Shown here piece after piece: positions 9,734 through 18,511 of a stretch of DNA of 64,000 nucleotides. Each line of letters begins with the position of its first letter. Positions within the stretch are counted from its first letter, which is position 1. The stretch covers positions 5,484,901 through 5,548,900 of the forward strand of contig NZ_AP018227.1 of the NCBI RefSeq assembly GCF_002368095.1, read 5' to 3'. This DNA is from Calothrix parasitica NIES-267 (GTDB taxonomy: Bacteria; Cyanobacteriota; Cyanobacteriia; Cyanobacteriales; Nostocaceae). The notes under the pieces were generated by a model that worked only from the letters and a program-made list of their open reading frames with translations, had not been told where the DNA came from and searched no databases. The position numbers and the translations under genes are program-made.

Positions 9734-9913
9734 CCCTCTCCTTATTAAGGCTACGGTGTACGCAGAAGTATTAGAATTTGCTTTCACAGTGTTTTTATCC
9801 CCCCTAACCCCCCTTAAAAAAGGGGGAATCTGAAATTAAAGTCCCCCTTTAAAAGGGGGATTTAGGGGGATCTGACGAGATGTATGTACACCGTAGCCTT
9901 AATAAGCAGAGGG
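9734..9913. mobile_element. MITE-like palindromic element
   Basis: A 180-bp element with 28-bp terminal inverted repeats (9734-9761 and 9886-9913, one mismatch) whose core is CTTATTAAGGCTACGGTGTAC. The interior is a second palindrome of C5/G5 runs (CCCCCTTTT and AAAAGGGGG). It has no coding capacity. The same CCCTCTCCTTATTAAGG terminus appears at 14815, 20370 and 27289. Confidence 0.8.
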
Positions 9914-10014
9914 ATGTCCGCAAGGACAGGGTGAGGTTTTTAAGTTTATAATCGAAAATCCAAAAACGTAAAAACGTATCCAAAATCTAAAATCCAAAAT
10001 CCAAAATCCAAAAT

Positions 10015-10596
10015 ATGACTATTTCTCAAACTAAAACTTTAACAATTCCCGTCATTGATGCTGATGCAGAAAATATTAAACCCTACGGATATTTATTAGG
10101 TGATGATGTCAGCAAACCGGGATTAGGAATACCTTTTTATCAAGGAAGAGTATTGGAAGGTGAAAATATCGACTTTACCTATCGCGGAGATGCAACTTTT
10201 AGAACTGCGAAAATAATGCCGGGGTATCCAACAGTAACCTGGTTGGAACGTCACATGTTCATGACTCAAATGTTTATCGGTTTGGGTCAATCTCCTTTTA
10301 TTATGGTTTTGTCACCACCGAATCATCAAAATAATCAAGATTTACCCGATTTATCCCAAGTAAAAGCGCTGCGTTTTCCTCCCGGTCACGGACTTTTATT
10401 ACACCTCGGTACTTGGCACGATTTCCCTATTGCTTGCGATAAACCAGTAGTTATTCTAACTGCAAATTCAGATGAAGTCGTTACTGCTCTAACCCAAATG
10501 AAAGAACCGGGAGAAATGAATCAAGGTGATGTTTATAAAATTTCTCTTGCTAAAAGATTGGGATATGAAATTGAATTGGAAGTTGGGAATGGGTAA
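10015..10596 (+). CDS. Ureidoglycolate lyase (AllA)-like cupin protein
   Basis: A 193-residue protein of the AllA family, which releases urea from ureidoglycolate. The opening VIDADAENIKPYGYLLGD fits the conserved start of AllA (lxpEaFapYG), and the cupin core FPPGHGLLLHLGTWHDFPIA corresponds to the family's metal-site region. Paired with the allantoinase-like gene upstream, it suggests purine-derived nitrogen salvage, although allantoicase is not seen here. The end (EVGNG) runs into ATTGGTA repeats. The ATG at 10015 follows a CCAAAAT tandem array directly. Confidence 0.75.
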   Translation: MTISQTKTLTIPVIDADAENIKPYGYLLGDDVSKPGLGIPFYQGRVLEGENIDFTYRGDATFRTAKIMPGYPTVTWLERHMFMTQMFIGLGQSPFIMVLSPPNHQNNQDLPDLSQVKALRFPPGHGLLLHLGTWHDFPIACDKPVVILTANSDEVVTALTQMKEPGEMNQGDVYKISLAKRLGYEIELEVGNG

Positions 10597-10787
10597 TTGG
10601 TAATTGGTAATTGGTAATTGGTAATAGAGAACTTAATTAGTATTCAAATCTGAGAAATCGGATTTATTACATCGAGATATTTAATCCCACAATTATTTTT
10701 TGTGTCACCTAAAAATAATATGATTATTGTTAACTGTTAACTGTTAACTGTTAACTGTCAACTGTCCACTGTTCGCTGTTCTCTGAT
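10593..10787. repeat. STRR arrays ATTGGTA and AACTGTT
   Basis: ATTGGTA is repeated about four times at 10595-10625 and AACTGTT about four times at 10738-10765, directly before the next start codon. Otherwise this 191-bp gap has no visible feature. Confidence 0.75.
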
Positions 10788-12278
10788 ATGAAAAAAGTCG
10801 TAGTAGTAGGTGCTGGTTGGGCTGGTTTGGGTGCGACTCACCATCTAGCAAAACAAGGTTATGATGTCACGCTTTTGGAAGCTGGTTCTTATCCAGGGGG
10901 TTTGGTTGCTGGTTGGAAAACTGAAAAGGGTAAATCTGTGGAAGCGGGTATTCATGGGTTTTGGTATCCTTACAGAAATATTTTTGCGCTGATAAATGAG
11001 CTAAATATTAATCCTTTTACTACCTGGACTCGCTCGTCACAATATTCTCCTGCTGGTTTGGAGGTTGAGTCCCCGATTTTTCAGGATTTACCTAAGCTTC
11101 CTACTCCTTTAGGAACTTTTATATATACCCAATTTAAAAGATTACCGTTAGTTGATAGGCTCAGCGCTCTACCTTTACTTTATGCTCTAATTGATTTTGA
11201 TAATTCTGATGCTGCTTGGCAACGTTACGATTATGTCACGGCGCGGGAATTGTTCAAACAGTTTGGTGTTTCTGCACGTCTTTTCCGAGAATCTTTTGAA
11301 CCAATGTTATTGGTGGGTTTATTTGCTCCCGGAGAACAATGTTCGGCTGCTGCAACTTTGGGAATGCTTTATTATTTTATCTTAGCCCATCAACCGGATT
11401 TTGATGTGGTTTGGTGTCGGGGTACTGTTGGAGAACAAATTTTTCGTCCTTGGGTAGAACAAATTGAAAAAGCTGGAGGAAAGGTACTTGCAAATAAGCG
11501 AGTTACTGATTTGGTTACTGATGGTAATCAGGTCAAAAGTATAGTTTGCGGTGATGAAGTTTTTGATACCGATGCGGTAGTTTTCAGTGTTGGTATTAGT
11601 GGAATGAAAAAGATTGTTTCTAACAGCGAAAGTTTGCAAACTCGTGAAGAATTCCGTAATTTAAAGAATTTAAACGCAATTGATGTATTAGCAACTCGTC
11701 TGTGGTTTGATAGAAAAATTAATATTCCTCTACCTTCTAACGCTTGTTTTGGTTTTGATAAAACAACTGGATGGACATTCTTCGACTTAAACGCTCTCCA
11801 CGATGAATATAGAGACGAACCGGGAACGGTTGTAGAAGTAGACTTTTATCATGCTAATCAGTTTATTCCTCTAAGCAATGAAGAAATAATCTCTATAGTC
11901 CAAAATTATTTAATCACCTGCGTTCCGGAATTTGCCACCGCAAAAGTAATTGATAGCAGCGTGATTCGTCTACCACAAGCTGTGACCCACTTTTCACCCG
12001 GTAGCTATCGACATATGCTACCAGCGAAGACAAGTTTTAATAATGTATTTATGAGTGGTGATTGGATTACTAGCCGTCACGGTTCATGGTCTCAAGAAAA
12101 AGCTTACGTTACAGGTTTAGAAGCTGCTAATTTGGTAGTTGATTATTTGGGAGCAGGTATAAATGCAAATATCTTACCAGTAGAAGCAGACGAAGCACAT
12201 ATACAAGCTGCAAGAACAATTAATAATACCGTCCGCGAGATTGGTAAATCGATTATTCCTGATTTCTGGCTACCTTAA
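10788..12278 (+). CDS. FAD-dependent oxidoreductase, carotenoid desaturase/amine oxidase family
   Basis: A 496-residue flavoprotein. The N-terminal dinucleotide-binding motif VVVGAGWAGLGATHHLAKQG is followed by the acidic VTLLEA and the GG motif of the amine oxidase/phytoene desaturase superfamily. The segment GIHGFWYPYRNIFALI and the C-terminal FMSGDWITSRHGSWSQEKAYVTGLEAAN, which closes the FAD site, are typical of the plant and cyanobacterial desaturase-like group. It is not a standard CrtP or CrtQ as far as I can judge. The substrate (a carotenoid or another isoprenoid) is unknown. It is monocistronic. Confidence 0.8.
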   Translation: MKKVVVVGAGWAGLGATHHLAKQGYDVTLLEAGSYPGGLVAGWKTEKGKSVEAGIHGFWYPYRNIFALINELNINPFTTWTRSSQYSPAGLEVESPIFQDLPKLPTPLGTFIYTQFKRLPLVDRLSALPLLYALIDFDNSDAAWQRYDYVTARELFKQFGVSARLFRESFEPMLLVGLFAPGEQCSAAATLGMLYYFILAHQPDFDVVWCRGTVGEQIFRPWVEQIEKAGGKVLANKRVTDLVTDGNQVKSIVCGDEVFDTDAVVFSVGISGMKKIVSNSESLQTREEFRNLKNLNAIDVLATRLWFDRKINIPLPSNACFGFDKTTGWTFFDLNALHDEYRDEPGTVVEVDFYHANQFIPLSNEEIISIVQNYLITCVPEFATAKVIDSSVIRLPQAVTHFSPGSYRHMLPAKTSFNNVFMSGDWITSRHGSWSQEKAYVTGLEAANLVVDYLGAGINANILPVEADEAHIQAARTINNTVREIGKSIIPDFWLP

Positions 12279-12285
12279 TCAGTTA

Positions 12286-12460
12286 GGAGTTAGGAGTTAG
12301 GAGTTAGGAGTTAGGAGTTAAGATTTTATTCTACCCCTTCTCCTTGCTTTTACTTTACTGTTAACTGTATATCGCTGTCGCGACACGCCCTCGCCGCACG
12401 CTTTGCGTGAACGCTAACACTGCTCACTGTTAACTGTTCACTGTTAACTGTTAACTGTTC
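12286..12460. repeat. STRR GTTAGGA array and dispersed repeat
   Basis: Five GTTAGGA heptamers (12286-12321), then a CGCTGTCGCGACACGCCC / GCACGCTTTGCGTGAACGC segment of the type scattered through cyanobacterial genomes, then AACTGTT repeats up to 12460. Confidence 0.7.
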
Positions 12461-12901
12461 TTACCTAACTTTGTGTCCCACATTTAACGCATCAATTCCC
12501 TGTTTTACCCAACACCAACATTCATATTCTGATTTAAATAACTTTGGTGCGGCGATGTTATTTAATGAATCTGGTAGATAGTGGTCGTAATAATATTTAC
12601 CAGCTTCTTGGGAGACAATAATTAAGTTATTGCGGAAAACATAGCGATGCTTAAACGTATCACTATCGCTAACAACATCTGCATTTTTTTCTATGTGTTC
12701 TTTAGCAATATTAATGATATTATCGATGCTGCTACCATAGATTTTGGCTGGATTTTCTGCTTTATGATACTGGCTTTTAGAACCAATTTCTGATAGCAGT
12801 TTATACGAGTAAATTTCGTAATTATCTGCTTTACCAAAAACAAACGGTATTATTAGATATCCTTTGTAGGATTTTGATTTTTCATAGAGTAGGTGGTTCA
12901 T
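12461..12901 (-). CDS. Hypothetical protein
   Basis: A 146-residue soluble protein, MNHLLYEKSKSYKGYLIIPF to NVGHKVR. It has no signal peptide or membrane span. Notable stretches are YRVFRNN-like KHRYVFRNNLIIVSQEAGKYYYDHYLPDSLN and CWCWVKQGIDAL near the end. I do not recognise a family. The ATG at 12901 is the only good start. It is isolated, with 392 bp of apparently gene-free DNA upstream, so no context helps. Confidence 0.6.
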   Translation of the reverse strand: MNHLLYEKSKSYKGYLIIPFVFGKADNYEIYSYKLLSEIGSKSQYHKAENPAKIYGSSIDNIINIAKEHIEKNADVVSDSDTFKHRYVFRNNLIIVSQEAGKYYYDHYLPDSLNNIAAPKLFKSEYECWCWVKQGIDALNVGHKVR

Positions 12902-13293
12902 AGATACTTCCTAATATGTAAATGCTAGCCCAAAAATATACCTGTACCGCTTTCGCGGTGATTAAACTGTTTAGCAAACACAATTCTTTTCCAATCTCTT
13001 CTATTTCTAAAATATAAAGAAAAAAGGATTTAAGAAGATTTAATTCATACCATTTGCATAAATTATTTTGACAGCATCGATAGTTTATTCAAATAATAGT
13101 ATCGCTAACTGACAAAAGCCTGAAATGGTACTATATGCTACTAAAAATTTCTCCTGCATAATGAATATGTAGAAGTTTACAGAATCTTTAAAGGTAGATA
13201 TTTTTTTAACCCAACCTTTAAGGAAACTCTATATTTTTGTGATTAAATTTTATTCACTTATTTCAACTTACCACAACTAGCTAATAGTGCAAG
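12902..13293. other. Intergenic, no gene seen
   Basis: 392 bp of AT-rich DNA between the hypothetical gene and the 3' end of the DUF72 gene. It must contain the promoter of the hypothetical gene on the minus strand. CCGCTTTCGCGG (about 12949-12960) is a short palindrome. I see nothing else. Confidence 0.5.
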
Positions 13294-14148
13294 TCACCAT
13301 AGACTGAGTTGTTTTGGAGGATTATTAATTTGGTTCCAAGGTAGGGGTGAGACCCCTATATCGCTCTGTTCTAATAGGTTTTGGAAATGACGAACTATTG
13401 AGGGTGATTTTACTTCCTGGGGGCAATGGACAAAAAAGTAAATTTGCGTTTCAGATTGCAACCATTGTTTAATATAATTTACCCATTCTTCCATAAATGG
13501 TTGATTTATAGGTAAATTTGGGTGAGATATAAAGCGAATTAAAGTAAATGGTGCTGTAACGCTAAATTCTACGGGTAATTGAGGTTTACGTCTTTCCGAT
13601 CCAAGTTGTGGGTCGTCATCCCCAGTATAAATTGGACGAGAATCAAGTATTACTTTTCCGACACCGAATTTTTGCAGCAGATTTGTCAACTTACCTGCGT
13701 GAGGTTGTTTGAACCAGTTGCGATGTCTGACTTCTATAGCTAAAGGTAATTGTGTTTGTTGCCAAGCTTCGATGAAAGCGGTTAAATCATCGAAGGATGA
13801 AGGTGCGTAGCTTGGTGGTAACTGTGCAAACATAGGTGCAAGACGAGTATCGAGAGGACGCATGATTTCCGCAAATTTTAAAGCATCGTCAATATAAGGT
13901 TTGAGCGACCCATTATGAGTTACATTTCGCGGTAATTTTAAGCAAAATTTAAACTCTGGAGGTGTTTGAGCAGCCCAACGTTTGACAGTTTCTTGATTTG
14001 GGACCGCGTAAAAAGTAGTGTTACCCTCGACAGCAGTGAAGCGACGACTATAGAGGTGAAGAAAATCTGTAGAGCGAGTACCTTTAGGATAAAAATCGCC
14101 TACCCAACCTTTATAAGACCAAACAGCACACCCAATAAAGAAATTCAC
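13294..14148 (-). CDS. DUF72 domain-containing protein (YecE-like)
   Basis: A 284-residue TIM-barrel-like DUF72 protein. Family hallmarks are the opening IGCAVWSYKGWVGDFYPKGTR, the EGNTTFYAVPN segment and FKFCLKLPRNVTHNGSL, followed by LAIEVRHRNWF. Biochemical function of the family is not established. The length is normal. The start at 14148 gives the canonical beginning, so no longer start is needed. No operon is seen. Confidence 0.88.
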   Translation of the reverse strand: MNFFIGCAVWSYKGWVGDFYPKGTRSTDFLHLYSRRFTAVEGNTTFYAVPNQETVKRWAAQTPPEFKFCLKLPRNVTHNGSLKPYIDDALKFAEIMRPLDTRLAPMFAQLPPSYAPSSFDDLTAFIEAWQQTQLPLAIEVRHRNWFKQPHAGKLTNLLQKFGVGKVILDSRPIYTGDDDPQLGSERRKPQLPVEFSVTAPFTLIRFISHPNLPINQPFMEEWVNYIKQWLQSETQIYFFVHCPQEVKSPSIVRHFQNLLEQSDIGVSPLPWNQINNPPKQLSLW

Positions 14149-14385
14149 AATCTTGATTCTAGATGTTTGATAATTTCAACATATCATTTTTTGGGAATTG
14201 ATAATTGATAATTGATAATTGGTAATTGGTAATTGAATTCTACCGAATCCTTGCTCTGAAAAGCTTCCTACTGAGCAGAAGCAAATTCTGCTTCCATTTT
14301 TAGCCGTTAGCCATATTGAAATATGAATTTATTTTTTTCATATTTACTAGCTCCCTAAATCCCCCACATAAGCGGGGACTTGAAA

Positions 14386-14541
14386 TTATTCTGCTCGTTT
14401 AATTTTTGCTAGTTCCTGACGTAATGTTTGAGCTACAAATTCATTGCGGTTCTTTGCTTTACCTTCAGCTACGGCTTTGTCTGTGGCTTCTAATAGTTCG
14501 TTCGGTAAGGTAATAGTTGTACGAACAGTTGAATTACCCAT
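14386..14541 (-). CDS. Ribbon-helix-helix (CopG/ParD-like) DNA-binding protein
   Basis: A 51-residue protein, MGNSTVRTTITLPNELLEATDKAV to AKIKRAE. The pattern of a beta strand (RTTITLP) followed by two helices is the ribbon-helix-helix fold of small repressors and antitoxins. The open frame extends 57 codons upstream, but that part is encoded by a palindromic repeat (FASFHYARNDK and similar) and is not conserved protein, so I start at the ATG at 14541. No toxin gene is adjacent, so it may be an orphan antitoxin or a simple repressor. Confidence 0.75.
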   Translation of the reverse strand: MGNSTVRTTITLPNELLEATDKAVAEGKAKNRNEFVAQTLRQELAKIKRAE

Positions 14542-14577
14542 TTTATGATGACTACTTTGATGCGGGTTTTGATGACT

Positions 14578-14755
14578 TTTTTGAGGGAGCATCCCAAATG
14601 TGGAAAAACATAATTTGTCATTGCGAGCGTAATGAAATGAAGCGAAGCAATCGCAAAGTCTAGTTATTGCGATTGCTTCATTCCGCTTCGCTGCATTCGC
14701 AATGACAATCAATATTTTGGTAAAGTTGCAAAATTGGGATGCTCCCTTTTTTGAT
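14578..14755. repeat. Nested palindromic repeat (REP-like)
   Basis: The outer arms GGGAGCATCCCAA (14584-14596) and its complement (14734-14746) enclose an inner palindrome from GTCATTGCGAGCG (14617) to GCATTCGCAATGAC (14706), with a central GAAGCAATCGC / GCGATTGCTTC stem. It is a common bacterial dispersed-repeat type and supplies the spurious 5' extension of the small DNA-binding protein frame. Confidence 0.8.
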
Positions 14756-14769
14756 GCTTGTATTGTAAG

Positions 14770-14880
14770 TAGGTAGACGTAATTAAATATAAGATTAAGA
14801 CCTCACCCTCAATCCCTCTCCTTATTAAGGAGAGGGAAGCCGGAGGTCGGCTGAGGTTTTATATTTAATTTGACCTAGTA
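14770..14880. repeat. MITE-like repeat with CTCTCCTTATTAAGGAGAG core
   Basis: Outer arms AATTAAATATAA / TTATATTTAATT with flanking TAGGT/ACCTA bases, then ACCTCA / TGAGGT, enclose the CCCTCTCCTTATTAAGGAGAG palindrome. The remaining DNA to 15160 is repeat-rich: TACTTCT heptamers and a GGCTGAAAAGCC unit shared with 40449. Confidence 0.7.
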
Positions 14881-15160
14881 CATCACGGCTTAAATAAGGC
14901 AAGCATTAAAAATGGCTGAAAAGCCCCAGATATCAAACTTTTTACTTTTTACTTCTTACTTCTTACTTCCGCGAAGCGGTACTAGTTACTTAGTAACAGC
15001 AAAATCACCTCTACACAGGTTTGATTTCTACTTATATAAATCAAAACCTCTCTCTGTATTTAGAAAGAGGTTAAGTTTAGTTTATTTGACTGAAGGAAAA
15101 TAGCTTTTTCCTTTTCCCTATTACCCATGCCCAATGACCTATGCCCAATGCCCAACTATA

Positions 15161-17359
15161 CTAACTAATTTGAAATTGATTTTCAGCGACACCTACAAAG
15201 TATTCCGAATGTTGAACTTCTTCTACTTTGGTGTTTTTGAGTAATGCAATCACTTCTGAACCAGCCATGATGACGGTATCTGTTGAATTACCTGCCAATC
15301 CCGATGGTAATTGTTGAAAAGTTAATTGGTCAAAGTTAATGCCTGTTAAACCAATTTTATCAATACCTACTTCAAAGTCCTCAATGATATTAGTATCTGA
15401 CTCTGTAGCACCACCGTCGCCGGATTGAAAAATAAATGTGTCTATCCCAGCACCACCATTCAAAATATCTTTGCCAATACCACCAATAAGAATATCGTCA
15501 TTGTCATCTCCGGCAATCATATCATTACCAGATTCACCCAAGAAAATATCATTATGGTCGCCGCTATAGGGACTATCTCCCCCAAAATTCAACAAGTCCG
15601 TACCGTGCATTTCTTGGTTTCCAGAACTACCAATGACGATATCATCTTGATTCCCCGATTTTAATATCCCAGCTAATGAAGTTACTAAGTTTTCCTCGCT
15701 AACATTAATGATTCCTTTGAAACCCTTGCTGTATCCTTCAAGGATTTGTAATTCTCCTAAATCATCAATTGCGATTGTTTCGAGTGATTCATAAGCCCCG
15801 ATGCCGAGTAAATCTCCGATTATACCTTCTTGATTAATTGTATTTGTAAAAGCGCGAACAACTCTATCATGTTCGCTACCAAAATCCGTTAATTCAGATT
15901 CAGTTCCGAAGTCCATTTCAAAAGCTTCATCAGCACCAAGAGCTAATTCTTTATTTCCTGCAATACTTTTTTCACCTACATATGCTCTAGAAAATACCGA
16001 TGCATCAGCGTATGTTTCCGGAGTTTGAATACCTTCTATTCTGCCATCTATATCATAGATATCTTCAGTAGGTTCAACAGCAAATGGATTATCACCACCA
16101 TTTCTTACTGAAGGAGGGTCGAGAGCGGTGATTGTTCTTGCACCTTCGTTATTACCTGTCACTACAGTTTCGTTTTCTACAGTCAATCCGTCTCGATAAA
16201 TTTTTCCGATTTCCGCACTTACTAAAGAGCCAAGACTGTGACCGACTAAGTTTAAACTTTGTGAAGCGGCTACACTATCAATTCCGTAATAATCATTTAG
16301 TGCTTCCACCGCAAATTCTGCAACCGGGTCAATCCAAGTAGCTGCTCGGAAATTCCCCGTACCTAAAGCACCGTACTCAATTCCTAACATTTCCGTACTG
16401 TTGAAAGCTGCTTCTCTCCAGTCCAAAAGTAAAACGCGATCGCCAGTATTTGTAGTAGCAATTTCTTGTGCTAATTCTGTAAATCTGTCGTCAGGATTAT
16501 CATTCCAACCGTGGATAATAACCCAAGTTTGTTCAGCGTCGGTGGGATTGCTAATTTCTTTAAAACCAACATGACGGATGCTGGGATTGCTTTCGATTTC
16601 TGAGTTGAGTAAAATTCCCTCTTCATTTCCCCCAGTCACAGTCCCTTGAACTGGTAAAACACTAGGGTCTAAGTACTCGCTGGAATCTTGAGAAGTGAAT
16701 GCTGCATCTTCAAAACTCTGTGTTTCCAATATGCTTTGACTATTAAAAGTTGAGTTAGATGCAACTTCGCTGTTATTAATGTAATGGTTTGCTTCAACCT
16801 GATTGAGTGAAATGTCATTCACATGACCAGCATCATTACCCACAGGTTGAATATTTATTTCAAGATTGTTTACATCAGAAGTTGCTAATGTATCGAAAGA
16901 ATTAATATTCTGATGAGGTGATGCTTCAGGAACCGTAACCGCAGCATTTTGATTCCCTATAATCGTGTTATCTGTAAAGTTTTTTGAGGATAAATTCACT
17001 TGGCTATTCCCAGGTGAATCGTCATTGGAGACAGGAATGCTTATTCTTTTTCCTACTTCTCCATCAACAAACTCTACAGAGATAGGAGTTTCATTAAAAG
17101 CCGCTTCCGATTGAAGATTATCTAACTTCAAATCCACAAACTGTGAAATTAAAACTTTACCTGTAACTTCACTACCTTCACTAGAAAATTCTTCTTCAAA
17201 ACTGAGTGGATGGGATTGAGAAGAACCAGTTAATGAATGGTTTTTAAGAACTCCTTCTAGATGATGATGGTCGGTAGTGAGTATATCTTTATGCAATGAT
17301 TGGTGAGATGCGGAATTGTTATTCATTTTTAAACTTGTTTCGAGACTTAGTAGATTCAT
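15161..17359 (-). CDS. Secreted lipase-like alpha/beta hydrolase with RTX repeats
   Basis: A 732-residue protein. Residues 1-250 are a low-complexity Ser/Asn-rich region. Residues about 275-500 are a lipase-family domain with HGW near 284, the nucleophile elbow GHSLGS (Ser375), Asp in TALDPPS (~414) and His in SEHDRVVRAF (~498), a credible Ser-Asp-His triad as in pancreatic-lipase-like enzymes. Residues about 600-645 hold RTX calcium-binding nonapeptides (GESGNDMIAGDD, GGIGKDILNGGAGIDTF). The C-terminal RTX region implies type I secretion, but no ABC exporter is in this window. A second Met at residue 12 is an alternative start. Confidence 0.85.
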   Translation of the reverse strand: MNLLSLETSLKMNNNSASHQSLHKDILTTDHHHLEGVLKNHSLTGSSQSHPLSFEEEFSSEGSEVTGKVLISQFVDLKLDNLQSEAAFNETPISVEFVDGEVGKRISIPVSNDDSPGNSQVNLSSKNFTDNTIIGNQNAAVTVPEASPHQNINSFDTLATSDVNNLEINIQPVGNDAGHVNDISLNQVEANHYINNSEVASNSTFNSQSILETQSFEDAAFTSQDSSEYLDPSVLPVQGTVTGGNEEGILLNSEIESNPSIRHVGFKEISNPTDAEQTWVIIHGWNDNPDDRFTELAQEIATTNTGDRVLLLDWREAAFNSTEMLGIEYGALGTGNFRAATWIDPVAEFAVEALNDYYGIDSVAASQSLNLVGHSLGSLVSAEIGKIYRDGLTVENETVVTGNNEGARTITALDPPSVRNGGDNPFAVEPTEDIYDIDGRIEGIQTPETYADASVFSRAYVGEKSIAGNKELALGADEAFEMDFGTESELTDFGSEHDRVVRAFTNTINQEGIIGDLLGIGAYESLETIAIDDLGELQILEGYSKGFKGIINVSEENLVTSLAGILKSGNQDDIVIGSSGNQEMHGTDLLNFGGDSPYSGDHNDIFLGESGNDMIAGDDNDDILIGGIGKDILNGGAGIDTFIFQSGDGGATESDTNIIEDFEVGIDKIGLTGINFDQLTFQQLPSGLAGNSTDTVIMAGSEVIALLKNTKVEEVQHSEYFVGVAENQFQIS

Positions 17360-18511
17360 TTTGATTAAATAATATATATGTGGCGTTTAAATGTATTTAA
17401 AGAAGCAGTCTTGAAAATGCTATATAGATATGATGGTTTTATAGCTCAATAACAAGCGCAGTTAAGAGCAGAAGTAAAGCGCTATTTGATTGATTGCAAA
17501 AATACATTGTGTTCCAAGCTTTAAAGCAGTTGGAACCGGATTTAAATCAATTAACTAGAAATGATTTGTCTAGAAATGATTATGCGAGATAATCTCGATG
17601 ATTATCATCTAACTAAAGAAATATTCTTTAGAAAAAAGTTATGGGCAATAAGTATTTAAGCCGATTTTCATATAAAGATGAAAGGTCAGAAATAATTTTT
17701 TGATTATATAAAATTTGGTTTAGTAAATAGAAGCATGTTGTTAATAAAATAAAGTAATTTTGTTTTTTAAACTAAATTCTATTTTTGCAAAGGTGAAATG
17801 AGATTGTTGATACCATTTTTACTTTTGAATATTTGGTTTTAGTAGCGTTAGTTACAGTTTCTTATCTAAAAGCCCTCACTTTGTAAGAGTGGGGCTGATT
17901 AAACAAAGCCCACCTTAACGGTGGTCTGGATTATCTAGATTATGAATTAAGTCTTTGTTACTTCTACTAAATATTGGATTAATTTAGAGATAAATTATTT
18001 ACTAATAAAAGCCTTTGGATTTCTCCAATTTATCTTTTAAATCCTGAAAGTGAATTAATGCTAGCAGATGCGCTTTGATATGGTTGGCAATGTTCCTCGA
18101 TTGAACAATTCCAGTAGGCTAGCTGTAAAATTTCTTCCATTTACAAATAATTTACAAATAATTTTCAGATTACTTTCCCAAACAATCATTTCTAATTGAG
18201 AAATAATATTTTTATTTATTCTCTACCTCTTACTACCTCTTCCCTATTTATCACAAAATCCTAAATGATTTGTGAGAATTTTATATATCATCCGGCGAAT
18301 ATAATTCGCTACTACACAAGCAAAGTCCACCTCCGTGGACTTCTAAAAACAACCCGCGCAGGCGGGTTTTGCCTGTGTAGCCGCGTTAGCGAAGCGTCTC
18401 CCGGAGGGAGATATTATAATCGCCAGGTATGAATAATATTTAACTTCAAATATCGAAATATAGCCTAAGTATTTTCTTACATTTCAATTAGGATTGCTAT
18501 ATCACAAAATC
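17360..18511. other. Intergenic 1.15 kb with dispersed repeats
   Basis: AT-rich gap holding the promoter of the RTX lipase gene (minus strand). Hairpins lie at about 17873-17930. A repeat block at 18311-18413 includes AAGTCCACCTCCGTGGACTT, AACCCGCGCAGGCGGGTTTT and GCGTCTCCCGGAGGGAGA, all self-complementary. No intact gene; decayed coding traces near 17460-17600 are unidentifiable. Confidence 0.6.

Noticed and set aside
14386-14541. Ribbon-helix-helix protein considered as half of a toxin-antitoxin pair
   Set aside because: No adjacent small toxin frame on either side; the flanks are repeats and the DUF72 gene.
14912-15103. 63-codon open frame, MAEKPQISN
   Set aside because: It is made of dispersed repeat (GGCTGAAAAGCC unit, also at 40449) and TACTTCT heptamers; no protein-like conservation expected.
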